Source: Collinsella sp. (GTDB taxonomy: Bacteria; Actinomycetota; Coriobacteriia; Coriobacteriales; Coriobacteriaceae). Taken from it: a stretch of 22,215 bases of DNA. Each line of letters begins with the position of its first letter. Position 1 is the stretch's first letter. A program made the position numbers and the translations under genes. The stretch lies in the NCBI GenBank assembly GCA_014871665.1, contig WGSL01000029.1, positions 1 through 22,215 on the forward strand. Reading direction: 5' to 3'. The notes beneath the pieces were generated by a model that was not told the DNA's origin, did not search any database, and saw only the letters and a program-made list of their open reading frames with translations. This document shows positions 13,831 through 22,202 of this stretch, in pieces.

Positions 13831-13882
13831 GTGGGCCGTTGCGCCGCGTCTTCCTCGGAATTGCAAAGCTTTTTCTTTTATT

Positions 13883-13912
13883 TTGATAGCCCGTGGTGCA
13901 CTTGGGTATAAT
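13883..13912 (+). promoter_or_regulatory. Promoter of tRNA-Arg(CCG)
   Basis: TTGATA (13883-13888) and a perfect TATAAT (13907-13912) are 18 bases apart. The -10 ends 11 bases before the mature tRNA start. Confidence 0.8.
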
Positions 13913-13923
13913 GCCAAACGTTG

Positions 13924-14000
13924 GCCCTATTAGCTCAGGGGATTAGAGCGTCTGCCTCCGGAGCAGAAGGCCGTTGGTTCGAATCCAACATGGGGCACCA
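13924..14000 (+). tRNA. tRNA-Arg (anticodon CCG)
   Basis: The acceptor stem is 13924-13930 (GCCCTAT) with 13990-13996 (ATGGGGC, one T-G pair). The D arm is GCTC/GAGC. The anticodon stem TCTGC/GCAGA holds loop CTCCGGA, giving anticodon CCG. The T arm is GTTGG-TTCGAAT-CCAAC. Discriminator A13997 and encoded CCA follow. It reads CGG codons. Confidence 0.96.
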
Positions 14001-14011
14001 TCGAACGTAAG

Positions 14012-14045
14012 ACCGTCCGAACCTCGCATGGTCCGGGTGGTTTTT
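14012..14045 (+). terminator. Intrinsic terminator of tRNA-Arg(CCG)
   Basis: A 12-bp stem (14012-14023 with 14030-14041), with one A-C mismatch and two G-T pairs, is followed by TTTTTC. It lies between the tRNA and the P-type ATPase gene. Confidence 0.75.
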
Positions 14046-14076
14046 CTTATACCGACGCGACGTGATGGGGCGTGGT

Positions 14077-16800
14077 ATGGCAGCAACGGATATCGAGCGC
14101 GGACTCTCGACCGCCGAGGTCGAGGAGCGCATCGCCGCCGGTAAGATCAACCGCAACAAGGAGCTCAAGACCAAGTCGGTCAAAGAGCTCATCATCGAGA
14201 ACCTCTGCACGCTGTTCAATTTGATCAACGTGATCTTGGCGTTCCTGGTCATTTTGACCGGTTCGTTTAAGAACCTGACGTTCCTGTTCGTGGTGTTCCT
14301 CAATACCGCTATTGGCGTCATCCAGTCCATGCGTTCCAAGAAGATGGTCGATAAGCTCACGCTGCTGACCTCCAAGAAGGCCATCGCGGTGCGCGACGGT
14401 GCCGAGGTGGAGCTCGACTTGGACCAGATCGTGCTCGACGACATTATCCGCCTGGGGCGCGGCGACCAGATTCCCGCTGACGCCGTGGTGGTTTCGGGCG
14501 AGGCGCTCGTGAACGAGAGCCTACTGACGGGCGAGAGCGACCTTATCAAGAAACAGCCCGGTTCCGAGCTCATGAGCGGCAGCTTTATCGACTCGGGCCT
14601 GCTGCGTGCCCGCGTGATCCATGTCGGCGCCGACAACTACGTGGCCAAAATTAATAACGAGGCCAAGTACGTCAAAAAGGTCAATTCCGAGATCATGAAC
14701 GCGCTTAACGCCATCGTGCGCTTTGCGAGCATCATCATGATCCCGCTCGGTTTGGCGTTGTTTGCCTCGAGTGTGAGCGAGCTGTGGGATGCCGCGGGAA
14801 CCCCGGGCGATAGCGCGCTTTCGTGGTGCTTCTCCGAGCTGTTGGCCGGTCATGTGCCTTCGTCGGCGCTGTTGTCCACGGTGGGCGCCCTGCTGGGCAT
14901 TATCCCGCAAGGCCTGGTGCTGCTGACCTCGTCGGTGCTCGCCATCGCCACGGTGCGCCTGGCCCGCCGCAAGGTGCTGGTGCAGCAGCTCTACTGCATC
15001 GAGACGCTCGCTCGCGTCGACGTGCTGTGCCTGGACAAGACGGGCACCATCACGTCGGGCCGCATGGAGGTCGAGGGCACGTATCCGCTGCCGGTTGAGG
15101 GCGTGAGCCTAGACGCCGGCTCGGACGAGGCGGCTGTTCCCGTCGATACCACGGTGCTCGATTTTGCGCTGGCTAACGTGGCACGTGCGACTTCGGCCGA
15201 TGCCAACGAGACCTGCCAGGCGCTGCTCAACTATTACGCCGATCGCCCGGTCGAGGTGTCTGAGCCGCTGTCGGTCATTCCGTTCTCGTCCTCCAAAAAG
15301 TGGAGCGGCGCGTCGTTTGCGCAGGGCTCCTATGTGATGGGTGCGGCGCAGTTTGTGCTTTCGGAGCGTGTGTTTTCGCAGGTCGAGAACCGTGTCGCCG
15401 AGCTTGCCGATACCTGCCGCGTGCTCGTGGTGGCGCGCGTGGACGGCTTTACGCCCGATGGCGATATGGTGGGCGAGGCCGAGCCCGTGGGCTTTGTGAC
15501 CATCCGCGACGAGATTCGTACCTCGGCGGCCGAGACCATCGGCTACTTTAACGAGCAGGGTGTGACCCTCAACGTGATCAGTGGCGACGACCCGCGTACG
15601 GTGTCGTCGATCGCGCGCGTGGTGGGCGTGCCGGGGGCGGACGCTTATGTGGACGCCACGACGCTCGATACGCCTGCCAAGCTCGATGCCGCAGTGGACC
15701 GCTACCATGTCTTTGGTCGTGTGACCCCGCAGCAGAAGCGCGAGCTCGTGCAGGCGCTCAAGCGCCGCGAGCACACCGTGGCCATGACGGGCGACGGCGT
15801 CAACGACGTGCTGGCGCTCAAGGAGGCCGACTGCTCCGTCGCCATGGCGGCCGGCTCCGATGCCGCGCGCAACGTGGCCGAGATCGTACTCGTCGACAAC
15901 GACTTTGCCTCGATGCCCGCCGTGGTGGCCGAGGGTCGTCGTTCCATCAACAACCTGCAGCGTTCGGCCTCGCTGTTCCTGACCAAGACGCTGTTCTCGA
16001 TGGGTCTGGCGGCGCTGTGCATCGCGCTTCCTCCGTACCCCTTCGAGCCCATCCAGATGACACTCATCAACTTCTTTTGCATCGGCGCGCCGGGCTTTGT
16101 GTTGGGCCTGGAGCCCAACAATGCTCGCGTGAAGGGTGCGTTTTTGACGAATGTACTCAAGCGTGCACTGCCGGCGTCGATTGCGGTCATTCTGGCTGCG
16201 GCGCTCGATATCTTTGTGGCGCGCGTGTTTGGCTTTAGCCAGCTCACGCTGTCTACGATGTGTCTGCTTACGTCGTGCGCGGCGAGCGTCAGCCTGATCT
16301 GGTGCATCTCGCAGCCTCTCACGCCCTTACGTGTGGTGCTTTTTGTGTTTGTAGTCGCCGGCATCCTGGTGGGCGTTATCGGATTCCCGGGGCTGCTGTC
16401 TATTGCCAACCTGTCGATGGGCCAGATGGTTATCTTGGCTGTCATCGTGGTCTTTACCTGCTCGGTGTTCTTTAAGCTTGCCACGATGATGGATTCGCTC
16501 AAGCCGCGTCGTCGTCATGCCGCAACTGGTTTTGGCCGCGGTGTGCGTGTCCGCCTGGGTCGCGGTGGCGGCAAGGTGAGCTCGACGGGCTCGACGGCCG
16601 AACGTTTTGCCAAGCGCGTTGCCGCCGACATGGCGCAGCGCCGCGAAGATCGCACCGCTCGCGAGGCCGAGGCCCGCGCACTCGAGGGCGTGGCCCAGGT
16701 TCAGCCCAAGAAAAAGAAGAGTACCGGAGCCAAGCGCTCCCGCGTGACCAAGTCCGCCCAAGGCATCAAAGTCTCGATGCCAAGCAAAAAGAAGAAGTAG
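14077..16800 (+). CDS. P-type cation-transporting ATPase, CtpE/Exp7-like
   Basis: The protein is about 907 residues. ATG 14077, with GGGG six bases before it, is preferred; GTG 14062 or ATG 14065 would add 4-5 residues but have no ribosome site. Seen: actuator motif SLLTGES, membrane motif IPQGLVLLTS, phosphorylation site DKTGTIT (Asp about 320), and hinge MTGDGVNDVLALKEAD followed by SVAMAAGSDAARNVAE. About ten hydrophobic helices are present. The PQGL motif and MTGDGVND context fit the CtpE group, reported to move calcium in mycobacteria; the ion here is inferred. From about residue 810 there is a 95-residue Arg/Lys-rich tail (RPRRRH-like start, KKKK end), unusual for the family. The gene is monocistronic, between a terminator and the zinc-ribbon gene. 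Confidence 0.88.
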   Translation: MAATDIERGLSTAEVEERIAAGKINRNKELKTKSVKELIIENLCTLFNLINVILAFLVILTGSFKNLTFLFVVFLNTAIGVIQSMRSKKMVDKLTLLTSKKAIAVRDGAEVELDLDQIVLDDIIRLGRGDQIPADAVVVSGEALVNESLLTGESDLIKKQPGSELMSGSFIDSGLLRARVIHVGADNYVAKINNEAKYVKKVNSEIMNALNAIVRFASIIMIPLGLALFASSVSELWDAAGTPGDSALSWCFSELLAGHVPSSALLSTVGALLGIIPQGLVLLTSSVLAIATVRLARRKVLVQQLYCIETLARVDVLCLDKTGTITSGRMEVEGTYPLPVEGVSLDAGSDEAAVPVDTTVLDFALANVARATSADANETCQALLNYYADRPVEVSEPLSVIPFSSSKKWSGASFAQGSYVMGAAQFVLSERVFSQVENRVAELADTCRVLVVARVDGFTPDGDMVGEAEPVGFVTIRDEIRTSAAETIGYFNEQGVTLNVISGDDPRTVSSIARVVGVPGADAYVDATTLDTPAKLDAAVDRYHVFGRVTPQQKRELVQALKRREHTVAMTGDGVNDVLALKEADCSVAMAAGSDAARNVAEIVLVDNDFASMPAVVAEGRRSINNLQRSASLFLTKTLFSMGLAALCIALPPYPFEPIQMTLINFFCIGAPGFVLGLEPNNARVKGAFLTNVLKRALPASIAVILAAALDIFVARVFGFSQLTLSTMCLLTSCAASVSLIWCISQPLTPLRVVLFVFVVAGILVGVIGFPGLLSIANLSMGQMVILAVIVVFTCSVFFKLATMMDSLKPRRRHAATGFGRGVRVRLGRGGGKVSSTGSTAERFAKRVAADMAQRREDRTAREAEARALEGVAQVQPKKKKSTGAKRSRVTKSAQGIKVSMPSKKKK

Positions 16801-16903
16801 CTACGCGCCCTGGCGATGTTGAATTGGTGCCTTGTTCCTGTGGGGCCGTGGCGATGTTATGCTCTAACCTCGATTGTTTGAATTGCTTCGAAAAGAGGAT
16901 GCC

Positions 16904-18046
16904 GTGATCTGCCCGCATTGCCTTAAGACTATCGAGGACGGCGCCTCGTTCTGCCCCTACTGCAACGCCTATGTGGGTCCGGGCGATGGTCCCGAGCATA
17001 CCGAGTTCGTGTTCTGTGAGGGCTGCGGTGCCCGTCTTTCTCCGCACGATCGTACGTGCCCCAAATGCGGACGCCCTGCTCCGGGTATCCTCTCCGAGGA
17101 CGCGGCCGCATCCGACCTGGCAGCGGGCCGCACGGCGGGCTTTCCGCGCCTAACGCAAGAGCAGATCGATACCGAGGTGCCGCATGCGCCGGCCTCTGCC
17201 GCTGCGGTGCTTTCGGACGCCGCCGACCCCAATGAGACCTGTGTGCTGCCGGCTTTCGATAAGGATTTCGGTATCCCCAAGGTCGATATTCCCACGCCCG
17301 TTTCCCTGCACGACGATCCTCGAAAACCCAAGCGCAAGGTGCACCCCGACGAGGACGCCTATCACAAGCACAAGCGCCATATCCCCAAGCCGCTCATTAT
17401 CATTGCGGTCCTCGCCGTCGTTTGCGGCGGTGCCTATTGGTTCGTGACGACCGATCCCATGGGCGTTATGCCTGGCTTCTACGACCAGTTTGGCCAGGCT
17501 GCGCAGACGACCTTCCCCACGCGCCAAAAGGGCGAGGCGACCGAGGACGATACCAAGCAGGACGATTCTGCCGAGGTGGTCCAGGAAGAAACCGTGCTCA
17601 CCGATGATCAGCTCTATACCAGGCTCGACGGTCTGTATCAGACCATCGTTTCCTACGGTGACGAGGACCAGATCGGCGAGGTCATCGATTCCTTTAACAA
17701 CGGCTATCTCCGAACGCCGCTGTCCACCCGTCAGGAGCTGTCGCAGAGTGCCTACGCCCTGCGCGACCAGATCAAAAAGACGCAAGATGAGCTCAGCAAC
17801 CTTAAGTACCAGGACGATACGGTCTATGCGGACGACATTGACCACTTAAAGCAGCTTGCCGAGTGGATGTATGAGCGCGTCGACGTGATCTGCCAGAGTT
17901 GGGACATCTCGCTGGCCATTCCCGATGGCGAGTCGATGAGTTCTCACCAAAGCGAGATCCTGGCGCCCATCGCGCAGAGTGGCAACAGCGCGCTTAATCA
18001 GTACGACGCCAATGTGGGTTCCTGGAAGCCGCAGCAGCGTTCCTAA
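16904..18046 (+). CDS. Zinc-ribbon single-pass membrane protein of unknown function
   Basis: The 380-residue protein is counted from GTG 16904, with GAGG five bases upstream. That start places the first Cys at residue 3. Two zinc-ribbon CxxC pairs are seen, CPHC/CPYC at 3-20 and CEGC/CPKC at 38-55. A low-complexity linker rich in Ala, Pro and Asp follows, then a basic stretch (KPKRKVHPDED, HKHKRH). One membrane helix spans about 163-181, and the outer part has about 200 residues. The outer part starts with an acidic Glu/Asp segment and then helices, with no recognisable enzyme motif. The likely topology is ribbons inside, C-terminal domain outside. It precedes a cyclophilin, a TPR membrane protein and mreBC, so an envelope role is plausible but unproven. 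Confidence 0.85.
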   Translation: MICPHCLKTIEDGASFCPYCNAYVGPGDGPEHTEFVFCEGCGARLSPHDRTCPKCGRPAPGILSEDAAASDLAAGRTAGFPRLTQEQIDTEVPHAPASAAAVLSDAADPNETCVLPAFDKDFGIPKVDIPTPVSLHDDPRKPKRKVHPDEDAYHKHKRHIPKPLIIIAVLAVVCGGAYWFVTTDPMGVMPGFYDQFGQAAQTTFPTRQKGEATEDDTKQDDSAEVVQEETVLTDDQLYTRLDGLYQTIVSYGDEDQIGEVIDSFNNGYLRTPLSTRQELSQSAYALRDQIKKTQDELSNLKYQDDTVYADDIDHLKQLAEWMYERVDVICQSWDISLAIPDGESMSSHQSEILAPIAQSGNSALNQYDANVGSWKPQQRS

Positions 18047-18084
18047 AATTAGTTCGCCATAGTCGGCATAACCTACGTGCGCAA

Positions 18085-18114
18085 TTGATGTAAGCCCGTG
18101 CTTATTGCTACAAT
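18085..18114 (+). promoter_or_regulatory. Probable promoter of the cyclophilin gene
   Basis: TTGATG (18085-18090) and TACAAT (18109-18114) are 18 bases apart, giving a start near 18121 and a leader of about 33 bases. Confidence 0.62.
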
Positions 18115-18153
18115 TCGTACAAATATGCTTTAAACGCACGAGGAAGGAACCAC

Positions 18154-18696
18154 ATGTTTGGGTTTAAGAAAGAGCTCTACACGCCCGAGTATCAGCTTGC
18201 CGGCGACGAGTGCGCCGTTATCGAGACGTCGAAGGGTACCATCAAGGTCAAGTTTGACGGCGAGGGCGCTCCCATTCATGTCGCGAACTTCTGCGAGCTT
18301 TCTACGATGGGCTTCTATGATGGCCTTAAGTTCCATCGCTATGTGCCCGGTTTTGTCATCCAGGGCGGCGACCCCAATACCCGCGATATGTCCGGCGCCG
18401 ACGTCGCTGCCGGTCTTGAGGGCCCCGACGGCATGCCCGGTACCGGTGGCCCCGGCTACTGCATCAAGGGCGAGTTTGCCACCAATCCGCGCAACAGCCA
18501 TGTCGATGGTGCCCTTGCCATGGCACGCTCCATGGACCCCGATTCCGCGGGTTCGCAGTTCTACTTCTGCCTGGGCGCCCAGCATAACCTCGATTCCGGT
18601 TACACCGTCTTTGGTACCACGGTCGAGGGTCTCGATGTGATTTCGCAGCTGCGTGCCGGCGACGAGATCGTCCATGTCGAGATCGTTCACGAGTAA
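18154..18696 (+). CDS. Cyclophilin-type peptidyl-prolyl cis-trans isomerase
   Basis: The 180-residue protein starts at ATG 18154, after AGGAAGGA. It has the cyclophilin core: TSKGTIKVKF, HVANFCELSTMGFYDGLKFH, RYVPGFVIQGGDP with the catalytic Arg/Phe/Gln set, GSQFYFCLG, and YTVFGTTVEGLDVI. The position of the substrate-site Trp in human cyclophilin A is not conserved here, as in many bacterial forms. No signal peptide is present, so it should be cytoplasmic, where it speeds proline isomerisation in protein folding. The TPR gene begins 11 bases after the stop, so they share a transcript. Confidence 0.94.
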   Translation: MFGFKKELYTPEYQLAGDECAVIETSKGTIKVKFDGEGAPIHVANFCELSTMGFYDGLKFHRYVPGFVIQGGDPNTRDMSGADVAAGLEGPDGMPGTGGPGYCIKGEFATNPRNSHVDGALAMARSMDPDSAGSQFYFCLGAQHNLDSGYTVFGTTVEGLDVISQLRAGDEIVHVEIVHE

Positions 18697-18707
18697 AGGG
18701 GACTTCC

Positions 18708-20012
18708 TTGAATAGCCAGCTGATCCAACAGGGCCGTGCCGCTTACCGCGCGGGTGATTTTTCCGCTGCAGCCCAGATGCTTGGGGCGGCAAAGACTCCC
18801 GATGAGATTATGGGCGAGGCCGATCACCTTCGTGGCAACGCCTTGATGCACCTGGGCATGTATGCCGAGGCCGCCGAGGCCTATGCCGCCGCCCTCAACG
18901 ACGGCACCTATGGCAAGCGCGGCGCGCTGCTCACCAACCGCGGCAAGGCACTCGCCGCCGTGGGCGACTACACGACGGCCGCTCAGACGTTCTCTGCCGC
19001 TACGCAGGACGCTTCCTATGCCACGCCGTTCAAGGCCTATCTGGGCCTGGGTAACGCGCTGTTCCAGTCGGGCGACTATGCCAACGCGGGTACTGCTTTC
19101 CGTCAGGCTGCCATCGACGGCGCCAATCCGGCTCCTGCCGCCGCACTCGGCGAGCTCGGTCGTTGCTTCATTAAGCTCGGCCGTCCGGCGGATGCCGTGG
19201 AGACCTACCGTACGGCTATCGACTTTGCCGGCCCCCGCGACGACACGCGTGCGCTCAACGCCGGCATGGGTCAGGCGCTTTCTGCCGCCGGCCGTCCCTC
19301 CGACGCACTCGACGCCTTTAACGCCGCTACTGCCGATGGTATCTACCAGCTCACCTCCGAGCAGGCCGATGAGCTTGCCCGCGTGCACGATTCGCTTGCC
19401 GCGCTGTCTGCCCAGACGGCTATGGCCACGGCTCCGGCGCCCGCGATGGACGCTCCTGCCGTCGATCCGCTCGATCCTACGGGCGCGACCGGTCAGTTTA
19501 TGCCCGATCCCTCGGACACCGGCTTCTTTACGCTGTCCGAGTCCGAGATGGTCCAGCAGGACCGTCAGGATCGTAAGCAGGCCAAGGTCCGTCGTCGCCA
19601 CCGCCACACGGGTCTCAAAGTCTTCATCGTGCTGCTTCTGCTCATTTTGATCGCCGTGGGCGGTCTGGGCTTTGCCTACACGCGCGGCTTTGGTTTCCCG
19701 TCCCAGGAGTCTGTCGTTTCCGATCTGTTCCAGGCTGCCGGCGACGGTGACACGGCAAAGGCCGAGTCTTGCCTGGCCTCGAGCCTGTCCGAGGACGCTA
19801 AGTCGATGATCATCTCCTCGATTCCGCAGGGTGCCACTGTGTCCGTCGAGGGCATGGATCAGTCCATGACCGAGACGACCGCTAAGGTGAAGGCATCGCT
19901 GTCCAAGGGCGGCGAGCAGGAGTACACCGTCAAATTCGTGCGCTCCGACAACCATATCGGCTGGGCCGTTTCCTCGCTCGATATGGATTTCTCGGCTGCT
20001 GACAACCAGTAG
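18708..20012 (+). CDS. TPR-repeat single-pass membrane protein of unknown function
   Basis: The 434-residue protein starts at TTG 18708, with AAGGGG upstream. Residues 1 to about 235 contain five or six tetratricopeptide-type helical repeats; examples are HLGMYAEAAEAYAAALNDG, AVGDYTTAAQTFSAA, QSGDYANAGTAFRQA and KLGRPADAVETYRTA. A proline- and aspartate-rich linker and a basic run (RRRHRH) lead to one helix at about 303-325. The outer domain of about 105 residues (SVVSDLFQAAGDGDTAKAESC onward) may be NTF2-like; this is a guess from the helix-then-strand pattern. TPRs bind protein partners. The shared layout with the zinc-ribbon protein upstream (inner module, helix, outer domain) is notable. 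No enzyme motif is seen. Confidence 0.85.
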   Translation: MNSQLIQQGRAAYRAGDFSAAAQMLGAAKTPDEIMGEADHLRGNALMHLGMYAEAAEAYAAALNDGTYGKRGALLTNRGKALAAVGDYTTAAQTFSAATQDASYATPFKAYLGLGNALFQSGDYANAGTAFRQAAIDGANPAPAAALGELGRCFIKLGRPADAVETYRTAIDFAGPRDDTRALNAGMGQALSAAGRPSDALDAFNAATADGIYQLTSEQADELARVHDSLAALSAQTAMATAPAPAMDAPAVDPLDPTGATGQFMPDPSDTGFFTLSESEMVQQDRQDRKQAKVRRRHRHTGLKVFIVLLLLILIAVGGLGFAYTRGFGFPSQESVVSDLFQAAGDGDTAKAESCLASSLSEDAKSMIISSIPQGATVSVEGMDQSMTETTAKVKASLSKGGEQEYTVKFVRSDNHIGWAVSSLDMDFSAADNQ

Positions 20013-20034
20013 TGACCTTATGGGATTTAGCTTT

Positions 20035-20067
20035 GCCCGGCGCTTCACCGCAAGTGAGGTGCCGGGC
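20035..20067 (+). terminator. Hairpin after the TPR gene, weak terminator
   Basis: A 14-bp stem (20035-20048 with 20054-20067, two G-T pairs) has a 5-base loop. The tail (TTGCGC) is not a T run, so termination would be partial or Rho-dependent. It lies 22 bases after the TPR stop and 60 before mreB. Confidence 0.5.
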
Positions 20068-20127
20068 TTGCGCTAGTATGATGAGCTAGTAGTTTTCCAG
20101 CAATCATCCAACACATCAGGAGTTGCG

Positions 20128-21171
20128 TTGTTTTCTTTGATGGATATGTTCTTCGGTAGCTATGCGGGCGATCTTGCCATCGACCTCGGCACCGCCAATA
20201 CGCTTGTCTCCGTGCGCGGCAAGGGCATCGTCATTCGCGAGCCCTCTGTAGTCGCCATCGACAAGAACGACGAGCGCATCCTGGCGGTCGGTATCGAGGC
20301 AAAGCGCATGCTCGGCCGTACGCCCGGCAACATCGTGGCCGTTCGTCCCCTGAAGGACGGCGTCATCGCCGACTTCGATGTTACAGAGGCTATGCTTCGC
20401 TACTTTATCGACAAGGCGTCCGAGAAGCGCTATCCGTGGACCCCGCGTCCGCGCGTTGTCGTCTGCGTTCCCTCCGGTGTCACGTCGGTCGAGAAGCGTG
20501 CCGTCTTTGAGGCCACGATCCAGGCCGGCGCTCGCCAGGCCTATCTGATCGAAGAGCCTATGGCCGCCGCTATCGGCGCCGACCTGCCCGTCGAGGAGCC
20601 TACCGGCTCCATGGTCATCGACATCGGTGGCGGTACCACCGAGGTTGCCGTTATCGCTATGGGCGGCATCGTCGTCTCGCAGTCCATCCGTATTGCCGGC
20701 GACGAGTTCGATCAGGCCATCCTCACGCACGTTCGCGATGCCTACAACTTGGCCATCGGCGAGCGCACGGCAGAGGACATCAAGATCAAGGTCGGCTCCG
20801 CCGTGCCGCTCAAGGACGAGCTCGACGTCGAGGTCAACGGCCGCGACGTGATCACCGGTCTGCCCAAGACCGTGCGCATCGAGAGCGAGGAGATTCGTCG
20901 CGCACTCAACAAGCCGCTCGACGAGATGGCCAAGGCCGTCAAGGACGCGCTCGACGCTACGCCTCCCGATCTTGCCTCGGACCTTATGTACTACGGCATT
21001 TTGCTGACCGGTGGCGGCGCGCTGCTGCGCGGTCTCGACGTGCGCCTGCGCGATGAGACCGGCGTTTCGGTCAACGTCAGCCCCACGGCGCTCGATAACG
21101 TTGTTAACGGCTGTGCCCGCGTGCTCGAGGCCAATGCGTTTGATGGCGGCTTCGTCCAGACCAATGCTTAA
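20128..21171 (+). CDS. mreB: Rod shape-determining protein MreB
   Basis: The 347-residue actin homologue starts at TTG 20128, with AGGAG five bases upstream; an ATG four codons later is 17 bases from that site. Phosphate 1 motif DLGTANT is at 19-25. IREPSVVAI, VPSGVTSVEKRAV, EEPMAAAIGADLPV and the phosphate 2 motif DIGGGTTEVAV follow. LTGGGALLRGLD near the C-terminus completes the adenosine site. The N-terminal MFSLMDMFFG is a likely amphipathic membrane anchor. It polymerises under the membrane and guides side-wall synthesis. mreC follows 21 bases after its stop. Confidence 0.96.
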   Translation: MFSLMDMFFGSYAGDLAIDLGTANTLVSVRGKGIVIREPSVVAIDKNDERILAVGIEAKRMLGRTPGNIVAVRPLKDGVIADFDVTEAMLRYFIDKASEKRYPWTPRPRVVVCVPSGVTSVEKRAVFEATIQAGARQAYLIEEPMAAAIGADLPVEEPTGSMVIDIGGGTTEVAVIAMGGIVVSQSIRIAGDEFDQAILTHVRDAYNLAIGERTAEDIKIKVGSAVPLKDELDVEVNGRDVITGLPKTVRIESEEIRRALNKPLDEMAKAVKDALDATPPDLASDLMYYGILLTGGGALLRGLDVRLRDETGVSVNVSPTALDNVVNGCARVLEANAFDGGFVQTNA

Positions 21172-21192
21172 TTTCCAAAAGGTGGATTCCAT

Positions 21193-22191
21193 TTGGCACG
21201 ATCTTCGGGTTTCTCCACAAATCTGAATACCAAGCGACAATCAACGGGTATGCGCCCGTTGATTGTTTTCAGCCTGATTTCGGTGTTGCTGCTCACGTTT
21301 TATATTCGTGAGGGCGAGGCTGGGCCGATTCATGCCGTGCGTTCGGGCGTAACGACGATTACCTCGCCGGTGCGCTTTGTGGGTTCGGCTGTGGCGGCTC
21401 CCTTCAATGCCATCGGCAACGTGTTCTCTAACCTTACGGCGTCGCAGGACACGCTCGACGAACTCAAGAAGCAAAACGAGGAACTGACCTCTAAGGTTGC
21501 TGAGCTCTCCGAGGCTCAAAAGACCGCTGAGCGTCTGGAGGGGCTGGTCGGCCTGCAGTCGACCTACAACCTTAAATCGACCGCAGCTCGTATTGTCGGT
21601 GCCTCCGGCGATGCCTGGACCTCGACCGTTACCATCGACAAGGGCTCTGCCGACGGCCTTACCATCAACATGCCCGTGACGAGTTCTGCCGGTGTTATCG
21701 GCCAGATTATCGAGGTATCGGCCAAAACGTCGACCGTGCGCCTGATTGGCGACGAGAACTCGGGCGTGTCCGCTATGGTGCAGGACACGCGCGCTCAGGG
21801 CATGCTGCAGGGTCAGGCTGACGGCACGCTGCGTCTTGAGTACGTGAGCGTCGACTCCGACGTTAAAGTCGGCGACATCATCGTGACCTCGGGCATCGGT
21901 GGTGTGTTCCCCAAGGGCCTTCCGCTTGGCACCGTCTCGTCGGTTGAGAAATCGGCAAACGACGTGTACTACACCATTGTGGTGCGCGCTCAGACAACGG
22001 CCGAGAACAACGAGGAAGTGCTGGTCATTACCTCGCTGACCGATGAACAGTCGGCCTCGGATGAGGACGTGAGCACGGCCAACAGCACGCCGCAGGGAAC
22101 GTCGCGCGATGCTGCAACCAAGACGAAGGACGAGAGCTCGGATGACAGTTCCGACGCGTCCGAGACGACCGATTCCGGCTCGAGCGAATAG
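21193..22191 (+). CDS. mreC: Rod shape-determining protein MreC
   Basis: The 332-residue protein starts at TTG 21193, with AAGGTGG eight bases upstream. It has a short cytoplasmic N-terminus, one membrane helix at about 21-37 (RPLIVFSLISVLLLTF), and a coiled coil at about 85-115 (DTLDELKKQNEELTSKVAEL). The beta domain has AARIVGASGDAW, VTSSAGVIGQI, RLIGDENSGVSA, and DIIVTSGIGGVFPKGLPLG, all typical of MreC. The last 50 or so residues are rich in Ser, Asp, Glu and Thr, a low-complexity acidic tail. It links MreB inside to the wall-synthesis enzymes outside. Confidence 0.95.
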   Translation: MARSSGFSTNLNTKRQSTGMRPLIVFSLISVLLLTFYIREGEAGPIHAVRSGVTTITSPVRFVGSAVAAPFNAIGNVFSNLTASQDTLDELKKQNEELTSKVAELSEAQKTAERLEGLVGLQSTYNLKSTAARIVGASGDAWTSTVTIDKGSADGLTINMPVTSSAGVIGQIIEVSAKTSTVRLIGDENSGVSAMVQDTRAQGMLQGQADGTLRLEYVSVDSDVKVGDIIVTSGIGGVFPKGLPLGTVSSVEKSANDVYYTIVVRAQTTAENNEEVLVITSLTDEQSASDEDVSTANSTPQGTSRDAATKTKDESSDDSSDASETTDSGSSE

Positions 22192-22202
22192 GGGGCATGT
22201 CC

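Noticed and set aside
3187..14000. The two tRNA-Arg genes as direct repeats bounding one large mobile element
   Set aside because: They have different anticodons and differ over most of the sequence, and the stretch between them is mainly the housekeeping aro operon.
18687..20048. A 453-codon open frame on the minus strand opposite the TPR gene
   Set aside because: It is a frame shadow of a GC-rich gene. The plus-strand protein has TPR repeats, a membrane helix and a ribosome site, while the opposite frame has a composition typical of shadows and no known motif.
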